Assembly (NCBI GenBank): GCA_023489135.1
Contig: JAMDCE010000587.1
Location: 1-6,324, forward strand
Source: Chloroflexota bacterium
Lineage (GTDB): Bacteria; Chloroflexota; Chloroflexia; JAMDCE01
DNA: 6,324 nucleotides
Reading direction: 5' to 3'
Shown: positions 1 to 6,011 of the stretch, one piece after another
Layout: every line of letters starts with the position of its first letter
Position numbering within the stretch: the stretch's first letter is position 1
The notes under the pieces: model-generated
The model's input: the letters and a program-made list of their open reading frames with translations, nothing else
Told to the model about the DNA's origin: nothing
The model's database searches: none
Position numbers and translations under genes: made by a program

Positions 1-156
1 TTCCTATCCTAACCGGGAGGACCTCATTTCACAACCCTCGATCCTACGATCCCAAGTACGAATGCTTGCTCTTATGGTGCAATTTCAGAAGAGTTTGGAA
101 AAGTTGCTTCGGCTGTCGGCTGAGAAAGCGGTAGCTCAAATCCGGCTAAAACAGGG

Positions 157-162
157 TATAAT
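157..162 (+). promoter_or_regulatory. Candidate -10 box for the molybdenum hydroxylase gene
   Basis: A perfect TATAAT lies 52 bases before the chosen start codon, which would give a 5' leader of roughly 45 bases. No convincing -35 hexamer is present at 16-18 bp upstream (the bases there read about GCTCAA), so an activator or an alternative sigma factor could be needed, or the match could be chance. The surrounding 1-214 stretch is more AT-rich than the gene, as expected for a leader. Confidence 0.4.
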
Positions 163-214
163 GTTACGCATCCGAATTGGACACACTGGCGAAGCTACGG
201 GCGGAGGTGAACGG

Positions 215-2494
215 ATGAGCGGCAAGATGGTAGGCAGGCCGATTCCCAGGATTGATGGCGCGGAAAAAGCCACGGGCAGGGCTCGCTTCGCGGGAGACCT
301 GCGCCTGCCCCGCATGCTCACGGGTAAGGTTGTCCGCAGCTCGTTCCCGCACGCCCGAATCCTCGACATCGATACTTCCCGGGCAGAGCGATTGGCCGGG
401 GTAAAGGCCGTCGTTACCTGGAAAGACGCCCCCGACGTCCGCTTTGGTTTCGTCATTCAGGACCAGCGTATCATAGCTCGAGACAAGGTGCGCCACTTGG
501 GCGAGGCGGTGGCGGCGGTGGCGGCAGTGGACGAAGCCACGGCCGCGGAAGCGGCCGGCCTCATCAGGGTGGAATATGAGCAGCTGCCGGCCGTCTTCGA
601 TCCCATCGAGGCGATGCGCTCCGATGCTCCGCAGCTGCACGATGCCTTCGAGTCCTACCCGTCGCACAGAAAGTTCCGTCGCTACGGCAACGTCTGCAAC
701 CACTCTACTGTCAAACGTGGGAACGTGCTCCGCGCCTTCGATCGGGCGGATGTCGTCGTAGAAGAGACCTACCGCACTCAAGTTGCGGTACACGGTTACA
801 TAGAGACCCACTCCGTGCTGGTAGACGTCGACGCTTCGGGAAGACTCACACTTTGGATGTCGAGCCAGGCGCCTTTTGGGGCGCGAGAGCAGCTCGCCGA
901 GGTGCTTGAGATGCCGATGTCCAAGATACGCGTCGTCGTCGGGCACATCGGAGGCGGTTTTGGCGGCAAGAACGATCTCCTCGACGAGCCCCTCGCCGCC
1001 TTGCTGGCCTTGAAGAGTCACCTGCCCGTCAGAATGGTGATGAGCCGGCGAGATGAGTTCTTTGCCTCGAATCCTCGTCACGCCACCGAGATCTGGCTGC
1101 AGCTCGGTGCCGCCCGCGACGGCTCCATCGTGGCCACGCGTGGTCGCTTCATCTGCGATGCCGGGGCCTATGCCAGTTTCAGCCCCCACGTCGCCTCCAG
1201 CGGGCCCATCCACCTCTGCGGGCCGTACAAGGTCGACAACCTTCTGGTCGAAGGGCTGGCCGTAATGACCAACAAGGTCGTCTGCGGCGCCTGCCGCGCC
1301 CCCGCGGTTCCCCAGGCCACCTTCGCTCTGGAATCGACCCTCGATACTCTCGCTCGTAAGCTGGGCATTGATCCCATAGAGCTTCGCCTCAAAAACGCCG
1401 TGGAGGATGGCGACCTGTCCCCTACCGGGCAGGTTTACCGCGACCTGACTTTCAAGGGGAACCTGGAGAACGCGCGCCGCTTCTACCAGGCGGCCCGGGC
1501 CGAGCGCCGACCCAATCGAGGTGTTGGCGTGGCCTCGGGATACTGGGGCTCGGCCGGTTTCGGCTCCAGCGCCGGCATCCGTTTGAACGAGGACGGGACG
1601 CTCACCCTATTCATCGGAGCGGTCGAGACCGGCGCCGGGTCCAGCACCGCTTTTGCCCAGGTGGTCGCGGATGAGCTGGGAGTGGACATCTCCAGCATAA
1701 ACGTGGTTTGCGGCGATACGGACAGCACCCCTTACGACGCCGGGGCTTTTGGCAGCCGCACCACTTACGCCATGGGCATGGCCGTCAAAGGTGCGGCCGA
1801 CGAAACCAGGCGCCAAATCCTGGAGGTCGCGGCCGCGCACCTGGAGGCCAACCTCGCCGACCTGCAGCTGGAATCGATGAAGGTGTTCGTCAAAGGATCG
1901 CCCGATAGATACGTTGCCCTCTCCACCGTGGCGAGCCGCAGCCACTCAAGCATCCGCGGCCCCATTCAGGCCGTCTACAGTTGCCTGGTTCCCCATCCCT
2001 CCCACGATCCGGCCTGCGTCGAGAGTGTCTCAATGCCCTCCAAGCCCCATTTCGCCTTTGCCACAGACATCGCCGAGGTTGAAGTGGACCCCGAGACCGG
2101 CCAGACCACCATCCTGCGTGTTACCGCTATCCACGACCTCGGCCAGGTCATCAATCGTCTGTCGGTGGAGGGACAGATTCAGGGAGGAGTAGCTCAAGGC
2201 GTGGGGTTGGCGACCGGGGAGAAGGTGCGTTTCGACGAGAACGGAGCGGTGCTCAACTCTACTTTCGCCGACTATTACCTGCCCACCGCCCTCGACGAGC
2301 CTCCGATCCAGCCGGTTATCCTTGAGCAATGGGCGAAGAGCCACCCATTGGGAGTGCGGGGCATCGGGGAGCCGACCATAGTCCCGGTCGCGGCCGCGGT
2401 AGCCAACGCCGTGTTCGACGCCGTGGGAGTACGAGAAACAGAGCTGCCCATCACTCCTGAGAAGATAGCTTCCAAGATGGCATCGCGCGAGTGA
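215..2494 (+). CDS. Xanthine dehydrogenase/aldehyde oxidase family, molybdopterin-binding large subunit
   Basis: Large catalytic subunit (759 aa) of a molybdenum hydroxylase, a cytoplasmic enzyme class that hydroxylates aldehydes, N-heterocycles, aromatic CoA esters or CO. It has an a/b hammerhead domain at about 19-128, followed by the two molybdopterin-cytosine-dinucleotide-binding domains. Visible motifs are GGGFGGK (246-252), the active-site loop GACRAPAVPQ (358-367), VETGAGSSTAFAQ (470-482), GDTDSTPYDAGAFGSR (500-515) and GVRGIGEP, whose Glu719 matches the family's catalytic base. The length is normal for the family. The frame stays open upstream to an ATG at 62, but the ATG at 215 is preferred: GGAGGTGA sits 4 bases before it, and homology-like sequence (GRPIPRIDG...KATG) begins immediately after. 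The loop is not AYRCSFR, so it is not a form I CoxL; substrate is unknown. The GDTDSTPYD-G-SR motif resembles 4-hydroxybenzoyl-CoA reductase and related enzymes. No [2Fe-2S] or FAD subunit gene follows. Family assignment is firm; substrate is not. Confidence 0.95.
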   Translation: MSGKMVGRPIPRIDGAEKATGRARFAGDLRLPRMLTGKVVRSSFPHARILDIDTSRAERLAGVKAVVTWKDAPDVRFGFVIQDQRIIARDKVRHLGEAVAAVAAVDEATAAEAAGLIRVEYEQLPAVFDPIEAMRSDAPQLHDAFESYPSHRKFRRYGNVCNHSTVKRGNVLRAFDRADVVVEETYRTQVAVHGYIETHSVLVDVDASGRLTLWMSSQAPFGAREQLAEVLEMPMSKIRVVVGHIGGGFGGKNDLLDEPLAALLALKSHLPVRMVMSRRDEFFASNPRHATEIWLQLGAARDGSIVATRGRFICDAGAYASFSPHVASSGPIHLCGPYKVDNLLVEGLAVMTNKVVCGACRAPAVPQATFALESTLDTLARKLGIDPIELRLKNAVEDGDLSPTGQVYRDLTFKGNLENARRFYQAARAERRPNRGVGVASGYWGSAGFGSSAGIRLNEDGTLTLFIGAVETGAGSSTAFAQVVADELGVDISSINVVCGDTDSTPYDAGAFGSRTTYAMGMAVKGAADETRRQILEVAAAHLEANLADLQLESMKVFVKGSPDRYVALSTVASRSHSSIRGPIQAVYSCLVPHPSHDPACVESVSMPSKPHFAFATDIAEVEVDPETGQTTILRVTAIHDLGQVINRLSVEGQIQGGVAQGVGLATGEKVRFDENGAVLNSTFADYYLPTALDEPPIQPVILEQWAKSHPLGVRGIGEPTIVPVAAAVANAVFDAVGVRETELPITPEKIASKMASRE

Positions 2495-2508
2495 GTGATT
2501 TCGGGAAC

Positions 2509-2544
2509 GGAAGAACCGGAGCCGGATGCTCAAAACGTTCTTCC
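2509..2544. repeat. Inverted repeat between convergent genes, possible weak terminator
   Basis: GGAAGAAC (2509-2516) and GTTCTTCC (2537-2544) are perfect 8-bp inverted arms around a 20-base loop, in the 104-bp gap where the molybdenum hydroxylase gene and the MarR gene converge. A small CCGG-AG-CCGG repeat sits at the start of the loop region. There is no T-run after the stem on either strand, so intrinsic termination is only a possibility. Confidence 0.3.
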
Positions 2545-2598
2545 TGAAAAGAAATGCCGTCTACCGCCGTGAACTCGCCGAATCGCTTGCTCAGGCCA

Positions 2599-3072
2599 TT
2601 AACCTCGATCAGCTGCATGCTGCCCTTCCCTATCGTATCTCTCTGCGGCGTCTGCCAGCAACGCCAGTCCTCGTGCTACTGCTGCCAGATCAACCGCGCT
2701 CAGGCAGTCCAGCACTTCAGATAGATAGTTCGACCTCTTCTCCCTCAGATCAGCCAGGATCTCCCCTCCTTCTTCAGTGGCCCGAAGCAATATCGCCCGG
2801 CGGTCTTCGGGGTTCTCCTGGCGGCTCACCAGCCCTTGCTCCACCAGCCGGTCCACGATGCCGGTCACGTTTGATGGCGTCACTCGCAGTGCTGCCGCCA
2901 GCTTTCGAGAGTTAGTGCTACCCTCGCTGGCGATATAGAGCAGGCTTTTGAGCTGAGCGATGGTGAGATTCAAGTCCATCCAGGCCTCAGGCGTGTATTG
3001 CCCGAGGGCACGTTTGACCCGTCGATGAAGATCCACGACTTCGCTGATCAGCTGCGTCTTGTTCTCACCCAT
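2599..3072 (-). CDS. MarR-family transcriptional regulator
   Basis: A 157-aa winged-helix regulator of the MarR family, which bind as dimers to palindromic DNA and are commonly released by small phenolic or drug-like ligands. Residues 37-60 (LTIAQLKSLLYIA and following) form the start of the DNA-binding domain. TPSNVTGIVDRLVEQGLV (65-82) is the helix-turn-helix with its recognition helix. SRQENPEDRRAILLRATEEG (83-102) is the wing, with the family's conserved Asp-Arg pair. Flanking helices would form the dimer interface. A GTG at 3081 could extend the protein by three residues, but it lies inside the ribosome-binding site: AAGGTGA ends 6 bases before the ATG at 3072, so that ATG is chosen. The gene is divergent from the efflux operon, and its promoter overlaps the pump promoter. 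It is therefore probably an autorepressor and local repressor of the pump (inference). The inducer is unknown. Confidence 0.93.
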   Translation of the reverse strand: MGENKTQLISEVVDLHRRVKRALGQYTPEAWMDLNLTIAQLKSLLYIASEGSTNSRKLAAALRVTPSNVTGIVDRLVEQGLVSRQENPEDRRAILLRATEEGGEILADLREKRSNYLSEVLDCLSAVDLAAVARGLALLADAAERYDREGQHAADRG

Positions 3073-3100
3073 TTGTTTCACCTTAATTGTTTCGTTAGCC

Positions 3101-3129
3101 TTGATAGTTTAGCATTAATGCACTAAAAT
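3101..3129 (+). promoter_or_regulatory. Promoter of the efflux operon
   Basis: TTGATA (3101-3106), a 17-bp spacer and TAAAAT (3124-3129) give a near-consensus sigma-70-type promoter with one mismatch in each hexamer. Transcription would begin near 3136, giving a short leader with GGAGGAG at 3154-3160 just before the ATG at 3163. The spacer contains the palindrome thought to be the MarR operator. Confidence 0.75.
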
Positions 3130-3134
3130 GTCGA
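3106..3134 (-). promoter_or_regulatory. Promoter of the marR-type gene, overlapping the efflux promoter
   Basis: Read on the minus strand, TCGACA (3134-3129), a 17-bp spacer and TAAACT (3111-3106) form a moderate sigma-70-type promoter. Its -35 lies next to or on the pump promoter's -10, and its -10 abuts the pump promoter's -35, so the two are face to face on nearly the same DNA. A bound dimer at the central palindrome would block both. Confidence 0.55.
3108..3127. promoter_or_regulatory. Candidate MarR operator
   Basis: TTTAGCATTAATGCACTAAA contains the perfect 10-bp palindrome GCATTAATGC (3112-3121), flanked by TTTA on the left and TAAA on the right, offset by two bases. Size, AT-rich symmetry and position inside both promoter spacers match MarR-family operators. 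Binding is inferred, not shown. Confidence 0.65.
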
Positions 3135-3162
3135 TGTTGAGCAAGGATCTACTGGAGGAGCA

Positions 3163-4038
3163 ATGGAAAGACCTGACAACTCGGACGCGGTGGAGCGAGG
3201 TCCGATGGTGCATTCACCATCGCGCGCCGATGGCATAGTCAATAAAATGGGAGCCAACGCCGGCGGAGCCCCTGCTTCGCGACCGACGGGTGAAACCCTA
3301 CCGCCGGCGGCTCTCAGATCCGGTTCTCGGCTGCGCCGCCTCGTGATGCCGATGATAGTGGTGATGGCCCTGGCCGGAGCATTGATTGGTCTTCACTTCT
3401 GGTACAACGACGCCTTCTATGTCTCCACCGATAACGCTCGCATTACCGGCGCGCTGGTTCAAGTGGGCGCCTTGAACGCGGGTCGCATCGACGCCGTTAT
3501 GGTCGACGTCGGGAGCCGGGTGGAGCGGGACCAGCTGGTGGCCACCATCACTCTCCCCTCCGTCCAGGGACTGGCGCAGGGTACGCCCAGGATGGGCTTT
3601 GGCAGCACCGGCGACTTGCGAGCCGAGGTCCGTTCCCCGATCGATGGCGTGGTAGTGGCTCGCCAAGGCAACGTGGGCGATACCGTGGCCGCCGGCCAAC
3701 CCATCCTCGCGGTGACAGACCCCTCCGCGCAATGGGTGCTGGCCAATGTCGAGGAGACCAGGGTTGGCCGGCTCCAGCGGGGCCAGACTGTCGACGTACA
3801 TGTCGACGCGCTCGGCCAGACGTTTACGGGCCAAGTGGAGACTATCACCCCGGCGACCGCCGCTACCTTCTCGCTGCTCCCGCAGCAGAATGGCTCCGGC
3901 AACTTCACCAAGGTCACGCAGTTGGTCCCGGTGAAGATAGTGGTGGACAATCCGGGCCACGCTCTGCCTCTCGGCGGCTCCGCGGAGGTGCGCATTCACG
4001 TATCTGAACCGGACGGATGGCTCTCGTGGCTGCGCTAG
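3163..4038 (+). CDS. HlyD/EmrA-like membrane fusion protein of a drug-efflux pump, short form
   Basis: A 291-aa periplasmic-adaptor-type subunit that would sit in the cytoplasmic membrane beside the DHA2 transporter encoded next. Residues 1-58 form a Pro/Ala/Gly-rich, probably disordered cytoplasmic tail ending in Arg residues. Residues 59-80 are a single membrane anchor. VSTDNARITG (87-96) is the family's entry motif to the barrel-sandwich domain. The two lipoyl/biotinyl-like halves lie at about 97-131 and 154-186, joined by only about 22 Gly/Pro-containing residues where EmrA and HlyD carry a long coiled-coil hairpin. The beta-barrel follows from about 188 and includes the EmrA-type segment FSLLP..NGSGNFTKVTQ (236-253). 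Usual EmrA length is near 390 aa, so about 100 residues are absent, with no sign of a frameshift. The start has a good Shine-Dalgarno sequence (GGAGGAG). The gene is first in the operon and overlaps the next by 22 bp. Confidence 0.9.
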   Translation: MERPDNSDAVERGPMVHSPSRADGIVNKMGANAGGAPASRPTGETLPPAALRSGSRLRRLVMPMIVVMALAGALIGLHFWYNDAFYVSTDNARITGALVQVGALNAGRIDAVMVDVGSRVERDQLVATITLPSVQGLAQGTPRMGFGSTGDLRAEVRSPIDGVVVARQGNVGDTVAAGQPILAVTDPSAQWVLANVEETRVGRLQRGQTVDVHVDALGQTFTGQVETITPATAATFSLLPQQNGSGNFTKVTQLVPVKIVVDNPGHALPLGGSAEVRIHVSEPDGWLSWLR

Positions 4039-5657
4039 GGGGTCAAGCCTCCCGCCTGAAGCAGCGAGCCCGGGCCCTGGACTACCAGTGGCAGGCGCTT
4101 TCGGTGGTCATCGTCGGCTCATTTATGGTGATGCTCGATACTACCATCGTCAACATTGCCCTGCCCAGGATCACCGTCGTCTTTGGCGCTTCAGTCGACC
4201 GCAGCCAGTTGATCCTCACCGGTTATATGCTGGCATTGGCCGTCGTGATGCCCGCTGCCGGATACCTGACCGACACCTTCGGCACCAAGCGAGTGTACCT
4301 GGCGGTGATGGGTTTGTTCACCCTGGGCTCCGCCCTTTGTGGAGTGTCGTGGGACGTCAACAGCCTCGTTTTCTTCCGGGTCATTCAGGGGTTGGGTGGC
4401 GGCATGTTGATGCCTCTGGGCATGACCATCATCTACAAGACGGTTCCACCCCAGCAGCGCGGGACGGTCATGGGCGTATTCGGCTTGCCGCTCATTCTGG
4501 CCCCCGTTCTGGGGCCGACCCTGGGCGGCTACCTGGTCGAGTACGTCGATTGGCGCGTGATCTTCACCCTTAACATTCCGGTCGGCCTCCTGGGGTTGCT
4601 CCTGGGCGCCACCTTACTTCAGGAAACAGAAACCCGTCCCGGACTGCGCTTCGATATCCCTGGCTTTCTTCTCTCCGCCGTCGGGTTCGGCAGTCTGTTG
4701 CTTGGTCTATCGAGGGGCGCCGCCGACGGTTGGACCTCTCCAATGATCGTGGCCTATCTCTTCGCCGGCATCGCCGCTCTGCTAATCTGGGCCATCGTCG
4801 AGCTGGACGCCGAGGTCCCGCTCCTGGAACTGCGCGTTTTGAAAGACACGACCTATAGCCTGGCCACCGCGGTTACCTTCATCTCAACTATGGCTATGTT
4901 CTCGTCGATGTTCTTGCTGCCGCTCTTCCTGCAGAATCTCCGCGGCCTCGGCGCGCTTGAGAGCGGTTTGCTCACGTTTCCACAGGCGGTCGCCTCCGGC
5001 GTGATGATGCCGATTTCTGGCCGATTGTTCAACCGGGTCGGTCCCCGGCCGCTGGTCGTATCAGGGTTGATCGTGATGGCCTACTCCACCTGGCGCCTGG
5101 CGGCGCTCAATCTCGCCACCAGCGATGACGAGCTGAGACTGATGTTGATCCTGCGGGGCGCCGGCATGGGCCTCTTGATGATGCCCGCCATGACCGCCGC
5201 TATGAACACCGTTCCCCCGCACCTCGTGGCCCGCGCCTCTTCGCTAACCAACGTGCTGCGCCAGCTTTTTGGGTCCTTCGGCACCGCCATATTCGCCACG
5301 CTGCTCCAGACGCGCACGAACTTCCACTCCGGAATGCTGGCCCAGACCGTCACGCCGGATTCTTTCGCCGTTCAGAATGCGATGGCTGGGATTCAACAGG
5401 CGCTGATCCACCAGGGCCTCCCGCTGGCCCAGGCCAAAGCCGGTGCCCTTATGGCCCTGGGCCAATTGGTGGCCATGGGCGCCGCTGTACGAGCCTACGA
5501 CGATGCCTTCCTGGTAGCCGCGATTCTGAGTCTGCTCGGCGTCGTCCCCGCGCTCTTCCTGACCAGCACCGGCGTGCGAACGCTGCAACGAACTGCGCGG
5601 CCAGGAGAGAAAACGGACGGGGAATCCGAGCTAGGCATCGCGATGGAGACGAGTTGA
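4017..5657 (+). CDS. DHA2-family (EmrB/QacA) 14-helix MFS drug:H+ antiporter
   Basis: A 546-aa inner-membrane transporter expected to expel hydrophobic drugs or toxic compounds in exchange for protons. The N-terminal half carries the standard signatures: LDTTIVNIALP (40-50, motif D1 in helix 1), GYLTDTFGTKR (82-92, motif A), RVIQGLGGGMLMPLG (121-135, motif B with the proton-relay Arg121) and GLPLILAPVLGPTLGG (156-171, the antiporter motif C). Additional helices between the two halves, around 214-262, give the 14-helix DHA2 layout. ARASSLTNVLRQLFGSFGTAI (405-425) is a typical DHA2 C-terminal signature. The last helix (about 497-517) precedes a short polar tail. The ATG at 4017 lies inside the end of the adaptor gene with only a weak GGACGG ahead of it, suggesting translational coupling; a GTG at 4026 is an alternative. 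Pairing with an EmrA-like adaptor and a MarR regulator matches emrRAB-like loci. Substrates cannot be predicted. Confidence 0.95.
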   Translation: MALVAALGGQASRLKQRARALDYQWQALSVVIVGSFMVMLDTTIVNIALPRITVVFGASVDRSQLILTGYMLALAVVMPAAGYLTDTFGTKRVYLAVMGLFTLGSALCGVSWDVNSLVFFRVIQGLGGGMLMPLGMTIIYKTVPPQQRGTVMGVFGLPLILAPVLGPTLGGYLVEYVDWRVIFTLNIPVGLLGLLLGATLLQETETRPGLRFDIPGFLLSAVGFGSLLLGLSRGAADGWTSPMIVAYLFAGIAALLIWAIVELDAEVPLLELRVLKDTTYSLATAVTFISTMAMFSSMFLLPLFLQNLRGLGALESGLLTFPQAVASGVMMPISGRLFNRVGPRPLVVSGLIVMAYSTWRLAALNLATSDDELRLMLILRGAGMGLLMMPAMTAAMNTVPPHLVARASSLTNVLRQLFGSFGTAIFATLLQTRTNFHSGMLAQTVTPDSFAVQNAMAGIQQALIHQGLPLAQAKAGALMALGQLVAMGAAVRAYDDAFLVAAILSLLGVVPALFLTSTGVRTLQRTARPGEKTDGESELGIAMETS

Positions 5658-5709
5658 AATCCAGACCCGGAAACTATCTCGAATCGCGTCGCGCAGACTC
5701 ATCTGCACC

Positions 5710-5883
5710 TCACTCCAGAACCGCCACCGCCTCGACTTCGACGAGATACTCGGGGCGGGTCAGGCTGGAGATTTGGACCAGGGTGGAAGCGGGTGGCTGA
5801 CCCGCGCAAAAGCGGCTTCTCACCGAGTTAAGGGTAGAGCCACCCGCCCGCGGAAGCAATAGGGCAAGCCAATTATACACGAT
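5710..5883 (-). pseudogene. RidA/YjgF-family C-terminal remnant
   Basis: The minus strand encodes 57 codons from about IVYNWLALL through NSVRSRF, PPASTLVQISSL and YLVEVEAVAVLE to a TGA at 5710-5712. The pattern (A/S)-V-x-x-R-F, then PAST, then L-V-E-(V/I)-E-A-x-A-V-L is the second half of the RidA/YjgF/YER057c fold, which is normally about 110-135 residues and forms trimers. The frame continues upstream to an ATG at 5970, but those residues (rich in Arg, Ser and Cys) do not look like the Rid N-terminal half. I found no such sequence in the other two minus-strand frames up to the hcp stop, so about half the gene appears lost. The Arg that RidA deaminases carry in PAR-S/T is absent (PAST), as in some non-deaminase Rid groups. 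It could instead be an 86-aa degenerate ORF; function is unlikely. Confidence 0.65.
5789..5847. repeat. Perfect 10-bp inverted repeat within the Rid remnant
   Basis: GCGGGTGGCT (5789-5798) and AGCCACCCGC (5838-5847) are exact inverted arms separated by 39 bases. The arms lie in the region encoding the conserved Rid residues, so coding constraint and GC-richness may explain them. The long loop argues against a simple terminator. Confidence 0.4.
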
Positions 5884-5946
5884 CGCGGAAGAGCAGCAAT
5901 CGGACTTTGTTCTCGACTCCAATGGCAGTGGCGAGGGACGAGTCAC

Positions 5947-5973
5947 CGCGCGGCAACGCGTAATTGCCACGCG
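5947..5973. repeat. Strong hairpin downstream of hcp
   Basis: Arms CGCGCGGCAA (5947-5956) and TTGCCACGCG (5964-5973) pair at 9 of 10 positions with one C-A mismatch, around a 7-base loop (CGCGTAA). It starts 38 bases past the hcp stop codon. On the minus strand it is followed by GTGACTCG rather than a T-run, so it could be a transcript-end stabiliser or a Rho-assisted end rather than a classical terminator. Confidence 0.5.
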
Positions 5974-6011
5974 ACGAGCCGTGCGTTTGCCATCATATTA
6001 TGTTGGCGTAC

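Larger units (their letters stand above)
5658..6011. other. 354-bp gap between the efflux gene and hcp
   Basis: No complete gene is supported here. The gap holds a RidA-family C-terminal remnant on the minus strand (5710-5883), a long-loop inverted repeat inside it, and a strong short hairpin at 5947-5973. The first 52 bases after the transporter stop show no clear hairpin followed by a T-run, so I cannot place a terminator for the efflux operon. Confidence 0.6.

Noticed and set aside
1..61. 3' end of an upstream gene
   Set aside because: The reading frames here show no recognisable protein end and the composition differs from the coding regions, so no feature can be supported.
62..214. N-terminal extension of 51 codons on the molybdenum hydroxylase frame
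   Set aside because: The ATG at 62 has no Shine-Dalgarno sequence, the extension has no family resemblance, and a strong GGAGGTGA precedes the ATG at 215, where family-like sequence begins.
164..1213. 349-aa minus-strand ORF opposite the molybdenum hydroxylase
   Set aside because: It is the antisense of a clearly conserved coding region, rich in His/Arg/Gly with no domain pattern, and reflects the high GC content.
2526..2915. 129-aa plus-strand ORF
   Set aside because: It lies antisense to most of the MarR gene, has a Pro/Ser/Leu-rich composition typical of a shadow frame, and lacks any recognisable domain.
3298..3999. 233-aa and 178-aa minus-strand ORFs opposite the adaptor gene
   Set aside because: Both are antisense shadows of the conserved HlyD-like frame, with no motifs or start signals.
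3163..4038. Frameshift or internal deletion as the reason the adaptor is short
   Set aside because: The frame is continuous, the linker reads as a plausible short loop, and both lipoyl halves and the barrel are intact, so a natural short form fits better.
5872..5899. Promoter-like TTGCTG-N16-TATAAT on the minus strand in the Rid remnant
   Set aside because: The spacing and -10 are good, but only the broken Rid C-terminus lies downstream, with no start codon and Shine-Dalgarno sequence, so it is more likely chance in the AT-rich patch.
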